Origin: Chamaelirium japonicum | Taxonomy: Eukaryota; Streptophyta; Magnoliopsida; Liliales; Melanthiaceae | Direction of reading: 5' to 3' | Assembly: GCA_947650365.1 (NCBI GenBank) | Contig: OX393555.1 | Location: 78,621,995-78,685,994 of the forward strand | Length of the DNA: 64,000 nt | Part shown: positions 1 to 13,328 of the stretch, in pieces | How positions within the stretch are numbered: the stretch's first letter is position 1 | Layout: each line of letters starts with the position of its first letter | Notes under the pieces: model-generated | The model's database searches: none | The model's input: only the letters and a program-made list of their open reading frames with translations | Told to the model about the DNA's origin: nothing | Translations under genes and position numbers: made by a program

Positions 1-478
1 ATGGATCGTATGAATGAATTAGAATGGATACATTCGTGCGAATGAATTAGAATGGATCGTACGAATGAGTAAGAATGAAATAGAATGGATCGTACGAATG
101 AATTAGAATGGATCGTGCTGATGAATTAGAATGGATCGTACGAATGAATTAGAATAGATTGTGCGAATGAATTAGAATGGATCGTACGAATGAATTAGAA
201 TGGATACATTCGTGCGAATGAATTAGAATGGATCGTTTGAATGAATTAGATTGGTTCGTATGAATGAATTAGAATGGATCGTACATATGAATTAGAATGG
301 ATAAATTCATGGGAATGAATTAGAATGGATCGAACGAAGGAATTAGAATGGATCATACGAATGAAATAGAATGGATCGTACGAATGAAATAGAATGGATC
401 GTACGAAGGAATTAGAAAGGATCGTACGCTGGACTTAGAATGGATCGTACGAATGAATTATAATGGATACATTCGTGC
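1..478 (+). repeat. Satellite block, + orientation
   Basis: Head-to-tail 23-bp monomers (GAATGAATTAGAATGG plus core ATCGTAC, ATCGTGC and similar) with interspersed 28-bp monomers carrying the core ATACATTCGTGC. It includes a shortened piece near 60-90 where a GAGTAAG variant monomer runs directly into a GAAATAG variant. That oddity recurs near 5650, marking this as the start of a large duplicated unit. Confidence 0.95.
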
Positions 479-506
479 AATCCATTCTAATTCTTTTGCA
501 CGAATG
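470..506. repeat. Single inverted monomer forming a hairpin
   Basis: One 23-bp monomer (479-501) is flipped inside a + block. With its neighbour it makes perfect 11-bp arms, CATTCGTGCAA at 470-480 and TTGCACGAATG at 496-506, around a 15-nt loop. It recurs at 6056-6091 in the duplicated copy, so the flip came before the duplication. Confidence 0.85.
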
Positions 507-3500
507 AATTAGAATGGATCGTGCGAATGAATTAGAATGGATCGTGCTAATGAATTAGAATAGATCATACGAATTAATTAGAATAGATTGTGCGAATGAA
601 TTAGAATGGATCGTACGAATGAATTAGAATGGATCGTATGAATGAATTAGAATGGATCGTGCGAATGAATTAGAATGGATCATACGAATGAATTAGAATG
701 GATACATTCGTGCGAATGAATTAGAATGGATCGTACGAATGAGTAAGAATGGATCGTATGAATGAAATAGAATGGATCGTACGAATGAATTTGAATGGAT
801 CGTGCGAATAAATTAGAATGGATCATATGAATGAATTCGAATGAGTAAGAATGGATCGTATGAATGAATTAGAATGGATCATATGAATGAATTCGAATGG
901 ATCGTACGTATGAATTAGAATGGATCGTACGAATGAATTAGAATGGATCGTATGAATGAATTAGAATGGATCGTGCGAACGAATTAGAATGGATCGTACG
1001 AATTAATCAGAATGGATACATTCGTGCAAAAGAATTAGAATGGATTGTATGAATGAATTAGAATGGATCGTACGAATGAATTAGAATGGATCGTATGAAT
1101 GAATTTGAATGGATCGTGCGAATGAATTAGAATGGATCGTACGAATGAATTAGGATAAATACCTTCGGGCAAATGAATTAGAATGGATCGTACGAATCAG
1201 TAAGAATGGATCGTACGAATGAAATGGAATGGATCATACGAATGAATTAGAATGAATCGTGCGAATGAATTAGATTGGATCGTGCGAATGAATTAGAATG
1301 GATCGTACGAAGGAGTAAGAACGGATCGTACGAATGAAATAGAATGGCTTGTATGAATTAATTAGAATGGATCATACGAATGAAATAGAATGGAACGTAT
1401 GAATGAATTAGAATGGATCGTATGAATTAGAATGGATCGTATGAATGAATTAGAATGGATCGTGCTAATAAATTAGAATGGATCGTACAAATGAATTAGA
1501 ATGGATCATATGAATGAATTAGAAGGATCGTATGAATGAATTAGAATGGATCGTACGAATGAATTAGAATGGATACATTCGTGCGAATGAATTAGAATGG
1601 ATCGTACGAAAGAGTAAGAATGGATCATACTAATGAAATAGAATGGATCGTACGAATGAATTAGAATCGATCATGCGAATAAACTAGATTGGATCATGTG
1701 AATGAATTAAAATGGATCGTACGAATGAATTAGAATGGATACATTCGTGTGAATGAATTAGAATGGATCGTACGAATGAAATAGAATGGATCGGATGAAT
1801 GAATTCGAATGGATCGTACGAATGAATTAGAATGGATACATTCATGCGAATGAATTAGAATGGATCATACGAAGGAATTAGGGTGGATCGTACGAATGAA
1901 TTAGAATGGATACATTCGTGCGAAAGAATTAGAATGGATTATATGAATAAATTAGAATGGATCGTATGAATGAATTAGAATGGATCGTGCGAATGAATTA
2001 GAATGTATCGTACGAATGAATTAAAATGGATACATTCATGCGAATGAATTAGAATGGATCGTACGAATGAGTAAGAATGGATTATACGAATGAAATATAA
2101 TGGATCGTACGAATGAATTAGAATGGATCGTGCTAATGAATTAGAATGGATCGTACGAATGAATTAGAATAGATTGTGCGAATGAATTAGAATGGATCGT
2201 ACGAATGAATTAGAATGGATCGTATGAATGAATTAGAATGGATCGTGCGAATGAATTAGAATGGATCGTACGAATGATAAAGAATGGATCGTACGAATGA
2301 AATAGAATGGATCGTACGAATGAATTAGAATGGATTGTGCTAATGAATTAGAATGGATCGTACGAATGAATTAGAATAGATTGTGCGAATGAATTAGAAT
2401 GGATCGTACGAATGAATTAGAATGGATCGTATGAATGAATTAGAATGGATCGTGCGAATGAATTAGAATGGATCATACGAATGAATTGGAATGGATACAT
2501 TCGTGCGAATGAATTAGAATGGATTGTATGAAAGAATTAGAATGGATCGTATGAATGATTAGAATGGATCGTGCGAATGAATTAGAATGGATCGTACGAA
2601 TGAATTAGAATGGATCGTATGAATGAATTAGAATGGATCATGCGAATGAATTAGAATGGATCGTACGAATGTATTAGAATGGATACATTTGTGCGAATGA
2701 ATTAGAATGTATCGTACGAATGAGTAAGAATGGATCGTATGAATGAAATAGAATGGATCGTATAAATGAATTAGAATGGATCGTGCTAATGAATTAGAAT
2801 GGATCGTACGAATGAATTAGAATAGATTGTGCGAATGAATTAGAATGGATCGTACGAATGAATTAGAATGGATACATTCTTGCGAAAGAATTAGAATGGA
2901 TTGTATGAATGAATTAGAATGGATCATATGAATGAATTAGAATGGATCGTGCGAATGAATTAGAATAGATCGTACGAATGAATTAGAATGGATCGTACGA
3001 TTGAATTAGAATGGATCGTACGAATGAATTAGAATGGATCGTACGAATGAATTAGAATGGATACATTCGTGCGAATGAATTAGAATGGATCGTACGAATG
3101 AGTTAGAATGGATCGTACGAATGAATTAGAAAGGATCGAATGAATGAATTAGAATGGATCGTACAAATGAATTAGAATGGATCGTACAAATGAATTAGAA
3201 TAGATAGTGCGAATGAATTAGAATGGATCATACGAATGATTTAGAATGTATACATTCGTGCGAATGAATTAGAATGGATCATATGAATGAATTAGATTGT
3301 ATCGTATGAATGAATTAGAATGGATCGTACGTATGAGTTAGAATGGATACATTCATGGGAATGAATTAGAATGGATCGTAGAAGGAATTAGAATGGATCA
3401 TACGAATGAAATAGAATGGATCATTTGAAGGAATTAGAATGGATCGTTCGAAGGAATTAGAATGAATCGTATGACAGAATTAGAAAGGATACATTCGTGC

Positions 3501-4047
3501 AAAACAATTAGAATGGATTGTATGAATGAATTAGAATGGATCGTGCAAATGAATTAGAATGGATCGTGCGAATGAATTAGAATGGTTCGTACAAATGAAT
3601 TAGAATAGATTTCGCGAATGAATTAGAATGGATCGTACGAATGAATTAGATTGGATACATTCGTGCGAATGGATTAGAATGGATCGTATGAATGAATTCG
3701 AATGGATCGTACGAATGAATTAGAATGGATACATTCGTGCGAATGAATTAGAATGGATCATACGAAGGAATTAGGGTGGATCGTACGAATGAATTAAAAT
3801 GGATACATTCTTGCGAAAGAATTAGAATGGATTGTATGAATGAATTAGAATGGATCGTATGAATGAATTAGAATGGATCGTGCGAATGAATTAGAATGGA
3901 TCGTACGAATGAATTAGAATGGATCGTACGAATGAATTTGAATGGATACATTCGTGCGAATGAATTAGAATGGATCGTATGAATGAATTAGAATAGATTG
4001 TGCAAATGAATTAGAATGGATCGTACGTATAAATTAGAATGGATTGA
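502..4047 (+). repeat. Satellite block, + orientation (3.5 kb)
   Basis: Tandem 23/28-bp monomers. Marker variants occur in a set order: GAGTAAG and GAAATAG monomers side by side (for example 740-770), GTGCTAATG monomers, the AGGGTGG monomer after CATACGAAGG (about 1870 and 3760), and GGGAATG monomers after ATACATTCAT (about 3350). No open reading frame of coding character and no foreign sequence seen. Confidence 0.95.
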
Positions 4048-4845
4048 TTCTAATTCATTCGTAGATCCATTCTAATTCTTTCGTACGATCCATTCTAAAT
4101 CCTTCGTACGATCCATTCTAATTCATTTGCACGATCCATTGTAATTCATTCATACAATCCATTCTAATTCTTTTGCACGAATGTATCTATTCTAATTCAT
4201 TCGTATGATCCATTCTAATTCCTTCGTACGATCCATTCTAATTCATTCCCATGAATGTATCCATTCTAATTCATAGGTACGATCCATTCTAATTCATTCA
4301 TACGATCCAATCTAATTCATTCATACGATCCATTCTAATTCATTCGCACGAATGTATGCATTCTAATTCATTCGTACGATCCATTCTAATTCAATTGCAC
4401 AATCTATTCTAATTTATTTGTACGATCCATTCTAATTCATTAGCACGATCCATTCTAATTCATTCGTACGATCCATTCTATTTCATTCGTACGATTCATT
4501 CTTACTCATTCGTACGATCCATTCTAATTCATTCGTACGAATGTATCCATTCTAATTCATTCGTACGATCCATTAGTTCATACGATCCATTCTTACTCAT
4601 TCGTGCGGTCCATTCTAATTCATTCGCACGAATGTATCCATTCTAATTCATTCGTACGATCCATTCTAATTCATTCGCACGATCTATTTTAATTCATTCA
4701 TACGATCCATTCTAATTCATTTGTACGATCCATTCTAATTCATTAGCATGATCCATTCTAATTCATTCGCACGATCCATTCTTACTCATTCATATGATCA
4801 ATTCTAATTCATATGATCCATTCTAATCCATTCTAATTCCTTTGT
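4048..4845 (-). repeat. Satellite block, - orientation (0.8 kb)
   Basis: Monomers are reversed (CATTCTAATTCATTC plus core). The left junction is an abrupt GGATTGATTCTAATTC fusion. The right junction is the 10-bp palindrome TTTGTACAAA at 4841-4850. The same block with both junctions recurs at 8701-9502. Confidence 0.95.
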
Positions 4846-6064
4846 ACAAATGAATTAGAATAGATCATACGAAGGAATTAGGGTGGATCGTACGAATGAA
4901 TTAGAATGGATACATTCGTGCGAAAGAATTAGAATGGATTGTGCGAATGAATTAGAATGGATCGTGTGATGAATTAGAATGGATCGTATGAATGAATTAG
5001 AATGGATCGTATGAATGAATTCGAATGGATCGTATAAATGAATTAGAATGGATCGTGCTAATGAATTAGAATGGATCATAAGAATGAAATAGAATGGATC
5101 GTACGAATAAATTAGAATGGATCGTGCTAATGAATTAGAATGGATCGTACGAATAAATTAGAATGGATCATATGAAGGAATTAGGGTGGATCGTACGAAT
5201 GATTTAGAATGGATACATTCATGCGAAAGAATTAGAATGGATTGTATGAATGAATTAGAATGGATCATACAAATGAATTAGAATGGATCGTGCGAATGAA
5301 TTAGAATGGATCATACGAATGAATTAGAATGGATCGTATGAATGAATTAGAATGGATCGTGCGAATGAATTAGAATGGATACATTCGTGCGAATGAATTA
5401 GAATGGATCGTACGAATGAGTAAGAATGGATCGTACGAATAAAATAGAATGGATCGTACGAATTAATTAGAATGGATCGTGCTAATGAATTAGAATGGAT
5501 CGTACAAATGAATAAGAATGGATTGTGGGAATGAATTAGAATGAATCGTACAAATGAATTAGAATGGATACATTCGTGCGAATGAATTAGAATCGATTGT
5601 ATGAATGAATTAGATTGGATCGTATGAATGAATTAGAATGGATCGTACGAATGAGTAAGAATGAAATAGAATGGATCGTACGAATGAATTAGAATGGATC
5701 GTGCTGATGAATTAGAATCGATCGTACGAATGAATTAGAATAGATTGTGCGAATGAATAAGAATGGATCGTACGAATGAATTAGAATGGATACATTCGTG
5801 CGAATGAATTAGAATGGATCGTTTGAATGAATTAGATTCGATCGTATGAATGAATTAGAATGGATCGTACATATGAATTAGAATGGATACATTCATGGGA
5901 ATGAATTAGAATGGATTGAACGAAGGAATTAGAATGGATCATACGAATGAAATAGAATGGATCGTACGAATGAAATAGAATGGATCGTACGAAGGAATTA
6001 GAAAGGATCGTACGCAGGACTTAGAATGGATCGTACGAATGAATTAGAATGGATACATTCGTGC
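4846..6064 (+). repeat. Satellite block, + orientation
   Basis: Tandem 23/28-bp monomers beginning in the TTTGTACAAA palindrome and ending at the second single-monomer flip. It contains two AGGGTGG-type monomers (about 4880 and 5185) and the boundary between the two large duplicated copies near 5600. Confidence 0.95.
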
Positions 6065-6091
6065 AATCCATTCTAATTCTTTTGCACGAAT
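6056..6091. repeat. Single inverted monomer, second copy
   Basis: Same flipped monomer as at 479-501, now 6065-6087. The arms CATTCGTGCA/A and T/TGCACGAAT are 10 bp (6057-6066 and 6082-6091), because the base closing the eleventh pair has changed to A. Copy offset is 5586. Confidence 0.85.
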
Positions 6092-8700
6092 AAATTAGAA
6101 TGGATCGTGCGAATGAATTAGAATGGATCGTGCTAATGAATTAGAATGGATCATAAGAATGAATTCGAATAGATTGTGCGAATGAATTAGAATGGATCGT
6201 ACGAATGAATTAGAATGGATCGTATGAATGAATTAGAATGGATCGTGCGAATAAATTAGAATGGATCGTACGAATGAATTAGAATGGATACATTCGTGCG
6301 AATGAATTAGAATGGATCGTACGAATGAGTAAGAATGGATCGTATGAATGAAATAGAATGGATCGTACGAATGAATTTGAATGGATCGTGCGAAAAAATT
6401 AGATTGGATCGTGCGAATGAATTAGAATGGATCGTACGAATGAATTAGAATGGATACATTCGTGCGAACGAATTAGAATGGATCGTATGAATGAATTAGA
6501 ATGGATCGTATGAATGAATTCGAATGGATCGTACGTATGAATTAGAATGGATCGTACGAATGAATTAGAATGGATCGTATGAATGAATTAGAATAGATCG
6601 TGCGAACGAATTAGAATGGATCGTACGAATGAATTAGAATGGATACATTCGTGCAAAAGAATTAGAATGGATTGTATGAATGAATAAGAATGGATCGTAC
6701 GAATGAATTAGAATGGATCGTATGAATAAATTAGAATGGATCGTGCGAATGAATTAGAATGGATCGTACGAATGAATTAGGATAGATACCTTCGGGCAAA
6801 TGAATTAGAATGGATCGTACGAATGAGTAAGAATGGATCGTACGAATGAAATGGAATGGATCGTACGAATGAATTAGAATAGATCGTGCGAATGAATTAG
6901 ATTGGATCGTGCGAATGAATTAGAATGGATCGTACGAATGAGTAAGAATGGATCGTACGAATGAAATAGAATGGATCGTATGAATTAATTAGAATAGATC
7001 ATACGAATGAAATAGAATGGAACGTATGAATGAATTTGAATGGATCGTACGAATTAGAATGGATCGTATGAATGAATTAGAATGGATCGTGCTAATAAAT
7101 TAGAATGGATCGTACGAATGAATTAGAATGGATAGTACGAATGAATTAGAATGGATCGTATGAATGAATTAGAATGGATCGTGCGAATGAATTAGAATGG
7201 ATCATACGAATGAATTAGAATGGATACATTCGTGCGAATGAATTAGAATGGATTGTATTGATGAATTAGAATGGATCGTGCGAATGAATTAGAATGGATC
7301 GTACGAATGAATTAGAATGGATCGTATGAATGAATTAGAATGGATCATGCGAATGAATTAGAATGGATCGTACGAATGAATTAGAATGGATACATTTGTG
7401 CGAAAGAATTAGAATGTATCGTACGAATGAGTTAGAATGGATCGTATGAATGAAATAGAATGGATCGTACAAATAAATTAGAATGGATCGTGCTAATGAA
7501 TTAGAATTGATCGTACGAATGAATTAGAATAGATTGCGCGAATGAATTAGAATGGATCGTACGAATGAATTAGAATGGATTCATTCATGCAAAAGAATTA
7601 GAATGGATTGTATGAATGAATTAGAATGGATCGTATGAATGAATTAGAATGGATCGTGCGAATGAATTAGAATGGATCGTACGAATGAATTAGAATGGAT
7701 CGTACGATTGAATTAGAATGGATCATGCGAATGAATTAGAATGGATCGTACGAATGAATTAGAATGGATACATTCGTGCGAATGAATTAGAATGGATCGT
7801 ACGAATGAGTAAGAATGGATCGTACAAATGAATTAGAATGGATCGAATGAATGAATTAGAATGGATCGTACAAATGAATTAGAATGGATCCTACAAATGA
7901 ATTAGAATAGAAAGTGCGAATGAATTAGAATGGATCATACGAATGAATTAGAATGTATACATTCGTGCGAATGAATTAGAATGGATCGTATGAATGAATT
8001 AGATTGGATCGTATGAATGAATTAGAATTGATCGTACGTATGAGTTAGAATGGATACATTCATGGGAATGAATTAGAATGGATCGTATGAAGGAATTAGA
8101 ATGGATCATACGAATGAAATAGAATGGATCATTTGAAAGAATTAGAATGGATCGTTCGAAGGAATTAGAATGGATCGTATGACTGAATTAGAAAGGATAC
8201 ATTCGTGCAAAACAATTAGAATGGATTGTATGAATGAATTAGAATGGATCGTGCAAATGAATTAGAATGGATCGTGCGAATGAATTAGAATGGATCGTAC
8301 GAATGAATTAGAATAGATTGGGCAAATGAATTAGAATGGATCGTACGAATGAATTAGAATGGATACATTCGTGCGAATGAATTATACTGGATCATACGAA
8401 GGAATTAGGGTGGATCGTACGAATGAATTAGAATGGATACATTCGTGCGAAAGAATTAGAATGGATTGTATGAATGAATTAGAATGGATCGTATGAATGA
8501 ATTAGAATGGATCGTGCAAATGAATTAGAATGGATCGTACGAAGGAATTAGAATGGATCGTACGAATGAATTTGAATGGATACATTCGTGCGAATGAATT
8601 CGAATGGATCGTATGAATGAATTAGAATAGATTGTGTGAATGAACTAGAATGGATATTAGAATGAATTAGAATGGATTGTACGTATAAATTAGAATGAAT
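6088..8700 (+). repeat. Satellite block, + orientation (2.6 kb)
   Basis: Tandem 23/28-bp monomers corresponding to 502-4047 but shorter. Landmarks include CCTTCGGGC at 6789-6797 and an AGGGTGG monomer near 8407. Near 8655 is an irregular GGATATTAGAATG fragment just before the flip. Confidence 0.95.
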
Positions 8701-9502
8701 TGATTCTAATTCATTCGTACGATCCATTCTAATTCCTTCGTACGATCCATTCTAAATCCTTCGTACGATCCATTCTAATTTATTTGCACGATCCATTGTA
8801 ATTCATTCATACAATCCATTCTAATTCTTTTGCACGAATCTATCTATTCTAATTCATTCGTATGATCCATTCTAATTCCTTCGTACGATCCATTCTAATT
8901 CATTCCCATGAATGTATCCATTCTAATTCATAGGTACGAGCCATTCTAATTCATTCATACGATCCAATCTAATTCATTCATACAATCCATTCTAATTCAT
9001 TCGCACGAATATATCCATTCTAATTCATTTGTACGATCCATTCTAATTCAATCGCACAATCTATTCTAATTCATTTGTACGATCCATTCTAATTCCTTAG
9101 CACGATCCATTCTAATTCATTCGTACGATCCATTCTATTTCATTCGTACGATTCATTCTTACTCATTCGTTCGATCCATTCTAATTCATTCGTACGAATG
9201 TATCCATTCTAATTCATTCGTACGATCCATTAGTTCGTACGATCCATTCTTACTCATTCGTGCGATCCATTCTAATTCATTCGCACAAATGTATCCATTC
9301 TAATTCATTCGTACGATCCATTCTAATTCATTCGCATGATCTATTCTAATTCATTCATACGATCCATTCTAGTTCATTTGTACGATCCATTCTAGTTCAT
9401 TAGCATGATCCATTCTAATTCATTCGCACGATCCATTCTTACTCATTCGTACGATCCATTCTAATTCATATGATCCATTCTAATCCATTCTAATTCCTTT
9501 GT
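8701..9502 (-). repeat. Satellite block, - orientation (0.8 kb)
   Basis: Reversed monomers, counterpart of 4048-4845 at an offset of about 4656. The right junction TTTGTACAAA lies at 9498-9507. Confidence 0.95.
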
Positions 9503-11654
9503 ACAAATAAATTAGAATAGATCGTACGAAGGAATTAGGGTGGATCGTACGAATGAATTAGAATGGATACATTCGTGCGAAAGAATTAGAATGGATTGTG
9601 CGAATGAATTAGAATGGTTCGTGTGATGAATTAGAATGGATCATACGAATCAATTAGAATGGATCGTATGAATGAATTCGAACGGATCGTACGAATGAAT
9701 TAGAATGGATCGTGCTAATGAATTAGAATGGATCATAAGAATGAAATAGAATGGATCGTACGAATAAATTAGAATGGATCGTGCTAATGAATTAGAATGG
9801 ATCGTACGAATATATTAGAATGGATCATATGAAGGAATTAGGGTGGATCGTACGAATGATTTAGAATGGACACATTCGTGCGAAAGAATTAGAATGGATT
9901 GTATGAATGAATTAGAATGGATCATACAAATGAATTAGAATGGATCATGCGAATGAATTAGAATGGATCGTACGAATGAATTAGAATGGATCGTATGAAT
10001 GAATTAGAATGGATCGTGTGAATGAATTAGAATGGATATATTCGTGCGAATGAATTAGAATGGATCGTACGAATGAGTAAGAATAGATCGTACTAATGAA
10101 ATAGAATGGATCGTACGAATTAATTAGAATGGATCGTGCTAATGAATTAGAATGGATCGTACGAATGAATAAGAATGGATTGTGCGAATGAATTAGAATG
10201 AATCGTACAAATGAATTAGAATGGATACATTCGTGCGAATGAATTAGAATAGATTGTATGAATGAATTAGATTGGATCGTATGAATGAATTAGAATGGAT
10301 CGTACGTATGAATTAGAATGGATACATTAATGGGAATGAATTAGAATGGATCGTACGTATGAATTAGAATGGATACATTCATGGGAATGAATTAGAATGG
10401 ATCGTACGAAGGAATTAGAATGGATCGTACGAAGGAATTAGAGCGAATGAATTAGAATGGATCGTACGAATGAGTAAGAATGGATCGTACAAATGAAATA
10501 GAATGGATCGTATGAATGAATTATAATGGATCGTAAGAATGAATTAGAATGGATCGTATGAATGAATTAGAATGGATCGTATGAATGAATTCGAACGGAT
10601 CGTACGAATGAGTTAGAATGGATACAGTCGTGCGAATGAATTAGAAAGGATCATATGAAAGAATTAGGGTGGATCGTACGAATGAATTAGACTGGATACA
10701 TTCGTGCGAAAGAATTAGAATGGATTGTATGAATGAATTAGAATGGATTGTATGAATGAATTAGAATGGATCGTGCGAATTAATTAGAATGGATTATACG
10801 AATGAATTAGAATGGATCGTATGAATGAATTAGAATGGATCGTGCGAATGAATTAGAATGGATTGTACGAATGAATTAGAATGGATACATTCGTGCGAAT
10901 CAATTAGCATGGATCGTACAAATGAGTAAGAATGGATCGTACGAATGAAATAGAATGGATCATACGAATGAGTAAGAATGGATCGTACGAATGAATTAGA
11001 ATGGATCGTGCTAATGAATTAGAATGGACCGTACGAATGAATTAGAATAGATTGTGCGAATGAATTAGAATAGATCGTACGAATGAATTAGAATGGATAC
11101 ATTCGTGCGAATGAATTAGAATGGATCGTATGAATGGGTTAGATTGGATCGTATGAATGAATTAGAATGGATCATACGTATGAATTAGAATGGATATATT
11201 CATGGGAATGAATTAGAATGGATCGTACGAAGGAATTAGAATGGATCATATGAAGAAATAGAATGGATCATACGAAGGAATTAGAATGGATCGTACGAAG
11301 GAATTAGAATGGATCGTACAAAGGAATTAGAATGGACCATACGAATGAATTAGAATGGATACATTCGTGTAAAAGAATTAGAATAGATTGTATAAATGAA
11401 TTAGAATGGATCGTGCAAATGAATTTGAATCGATCGTGTGAATGAATTAGAATGGATCATACGAATGAACTAGAATAGATTGTGCGAATGAATTAGAAAG
11501 GATCGTAAGAATTAATTAGAATGGATACATTCGTGCGAATAAATTAGAATGGATCGTATGAATGAATTAGAATGGATCGTATGAATGAATTAGAATGGAT
11601 ACTTCATGCGAATGAATTAGATTGAATCATACGAAGGAATTAGGGTGGATCGTA
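9503..11654 (+). repeat. Satellite block, + orientation (2.2 kb)
   Basis: Tandem monomers with the GGGAATG/CGTACGTATG module twice in succession near 10305-10400 and AGGGTGG monomers near 9537, 9840, 10668 and 11642. The block ends with an AGGGTGG monomer fused at GGATCGTAC to a reversed monomer. Confidence 0.95.
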
Positions 11655-12514
11655 CTCTAATTCCTTCATACGATCCATTCGTACGATCCATTCTAATTCC
11701 TTCGTATGATCCATTCGAATTCATTCATACGATCCATTCTAATTCATTCATACGATCCATTCTAATTCATTCGCACGAATGTATCCATTCTAATTCATTC
11801 TTACGATCCATTATAATTCATTCGCATGATCCAATCTAATTCATTCGCACGATCCATTCTAATTCATCATTCACACAATCTATTCTAATTCATTCATACG
11901 CTCTATTCTAATTCATTAGCACGATCCATTCTAATTCATTCGTACGATCCATTCTATTTCATTCGTACGATCCATTCTTACTCATTCGTACGATCTATTC
12001 TAATTCATTCGCACGAATGTATCCATTCTAATTCATTCGTACGATCCATTCTAATTCATTCGCACGATCCATTCTAATTCTTTCACACATTTCATTCTAA
12101 TTCATACGTACGATCCATTCTAATTCATTCATATGATCCATTCTAATTCATTCATACGATTAATTCTAATTCATTCGCACGATCCATTCAAATCCATTCG
12201 TACGATCCATTCTTACTCATTCGTACGATCCATTCTAATTCATGTGCACGAATGTATCCATTCTAATTCATTCGTACGATCCATTCTAAATCCTTCGTAC
12301 GATCCATTCTATTTCATTCATACGATCCATTCTAATTCATTCATAAAATCTATTCTAATTCTTTCGCACGAATGTATCCATTCTAATTCATTCGTACAAT
12401 CCACCCTAATTCCTTCATATGATCCATTCTAATTCATTCGCACGAATATATCCATTCTAATTCATTCGTACGATACTTTCAAATTCATTCATATGATCCA
12501 TTCTAATTCATTCG
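11655..12514 (-). repeat. Satellite block, - orientation
   Basis: Reversed monomers. 28-mers (CACGAATGTATCC) occur near 11775, 12013, 12248 and 12370, with TATTTC and TTACTC variants between them. The right junction is TTCGCACGAAGG near 12512. Confidence 0.95.
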
Positions 12515-13328
12515 CACGAAGGAATTAGAATGGATCGTACAAATGAATGAATTAGAATGGATCATACGTACGAATGTATTAGAATGGATAGATTCGTGTG
12601 AAAGAATTAGAATTGATTGTATGAATGAATTAGAATGGATCGTATGAATGAAATAGAATGGATTGTACGAAGGAATTAGAATGGATCGTACGAATGAATT
12701 AGAATGGATACATTCGTGCGAATGAATTACAATGGATCGTAAGAATGAGTAAGAATGGATCGTACTAATGAAATAGAATGGATCATACGAATGAATTAGA
12801 GTGGATCGTGCTAATGAATTAGAAAGGATCGTACGAAAGAAATAGAATAGATTGTGCGAATGAATTAGAATGGATCGTACGAATGAATTAGAATAGATCG
12901 TATGAATGAATTAGAATGGATCGTGCGAATGAATTAGAATGGATCGTACGAATGAATTAGAATGGATACATTCGTGCTAATGAATTAGAATGGATCGTAC
13001 GAATGAGTAAGAATGGATCGTATGAATGAAATAGAATGGATTGTGCGAATGAATTAGAATGGATCGTATGAATGAAATAGAATGGATCGTATGAATGAAT
13101 TAGAATGGATCGTGCGAATGAATTAGAATGGATCATACGAATGAATTAGAATAGATACATTCGTGCGAATGAATTAGAATGGATCATACGAAGGAATTAG
13201 GATGGATCGTATGAATGAATTAGAATGGATACATTCTTGCGAAAGAATTAGAATGGATTGTATGAATGAATCAGAATGGATCGTATGAATTAATTAGAAT
13301 GGATTGTACGAATGAATTAGAATGGATT
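12515..13328 (+). repeat. Satellite block, + orientation
   Basis: Tandem 23/28-bp monomers. It has one extra 4-base GAAT unit at about 12542 (GAATGAATGAATTAG), typical of local slippage. It ends at GGATTATTCTAATTC. Confidence 0.95.

Larger units (their letters stand above)
1..5590 (+). repeat. Large duplicated satellite unit, copy 1
   Basis: Rare landmarks recur in order in the next 5 kb: the inverted monomer (479 and 6065), CCTTCGGGC (1162 and 6789), GGATTGATTC or GAATTGATTC (about 4042 and 8698), CATTAGTTC (about 4571 and 9228) and TTTGTACAAA (4841 and 9498). Offsets are 5586-5627 early and 4656-4657 later, so copy 1 holds about 0.9 kb more, probably through internal array expansion or loss in copy 2. 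The boundary is approximate. Confidence 0.8.
5591..10250 (+). repeat. Large duplicated satellite unit, copy 2
   Basis: Second copy of the unit at about 1-5590, with the same order of + and - blocks and the same rare landmarks. The closing segment around 10211-10300 matches 5551-5640 at an offset of 4657, which fixes the period on that side. Ends are approximate. Confidence 0.8.

Noticed and set aside
4855..5079. Open reading frames of about 60-100 codons in the satellite (also 11645-11839, 12133-12432, 18789-18974, 31218-31415, 35232-35429, 44029-44226 and 46079-46267)
   Set aside because: All read the CATTCTAATTCATTC strand and give a 23-residue repeating product (NSFVRSILIHS-like), because 23 bp passes through all three frames. 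The consensus contains TAA in one frame; these runs stay open only where a TATTTC or similar variant happens to fall there. No initiation context, codon bias or conserved product.
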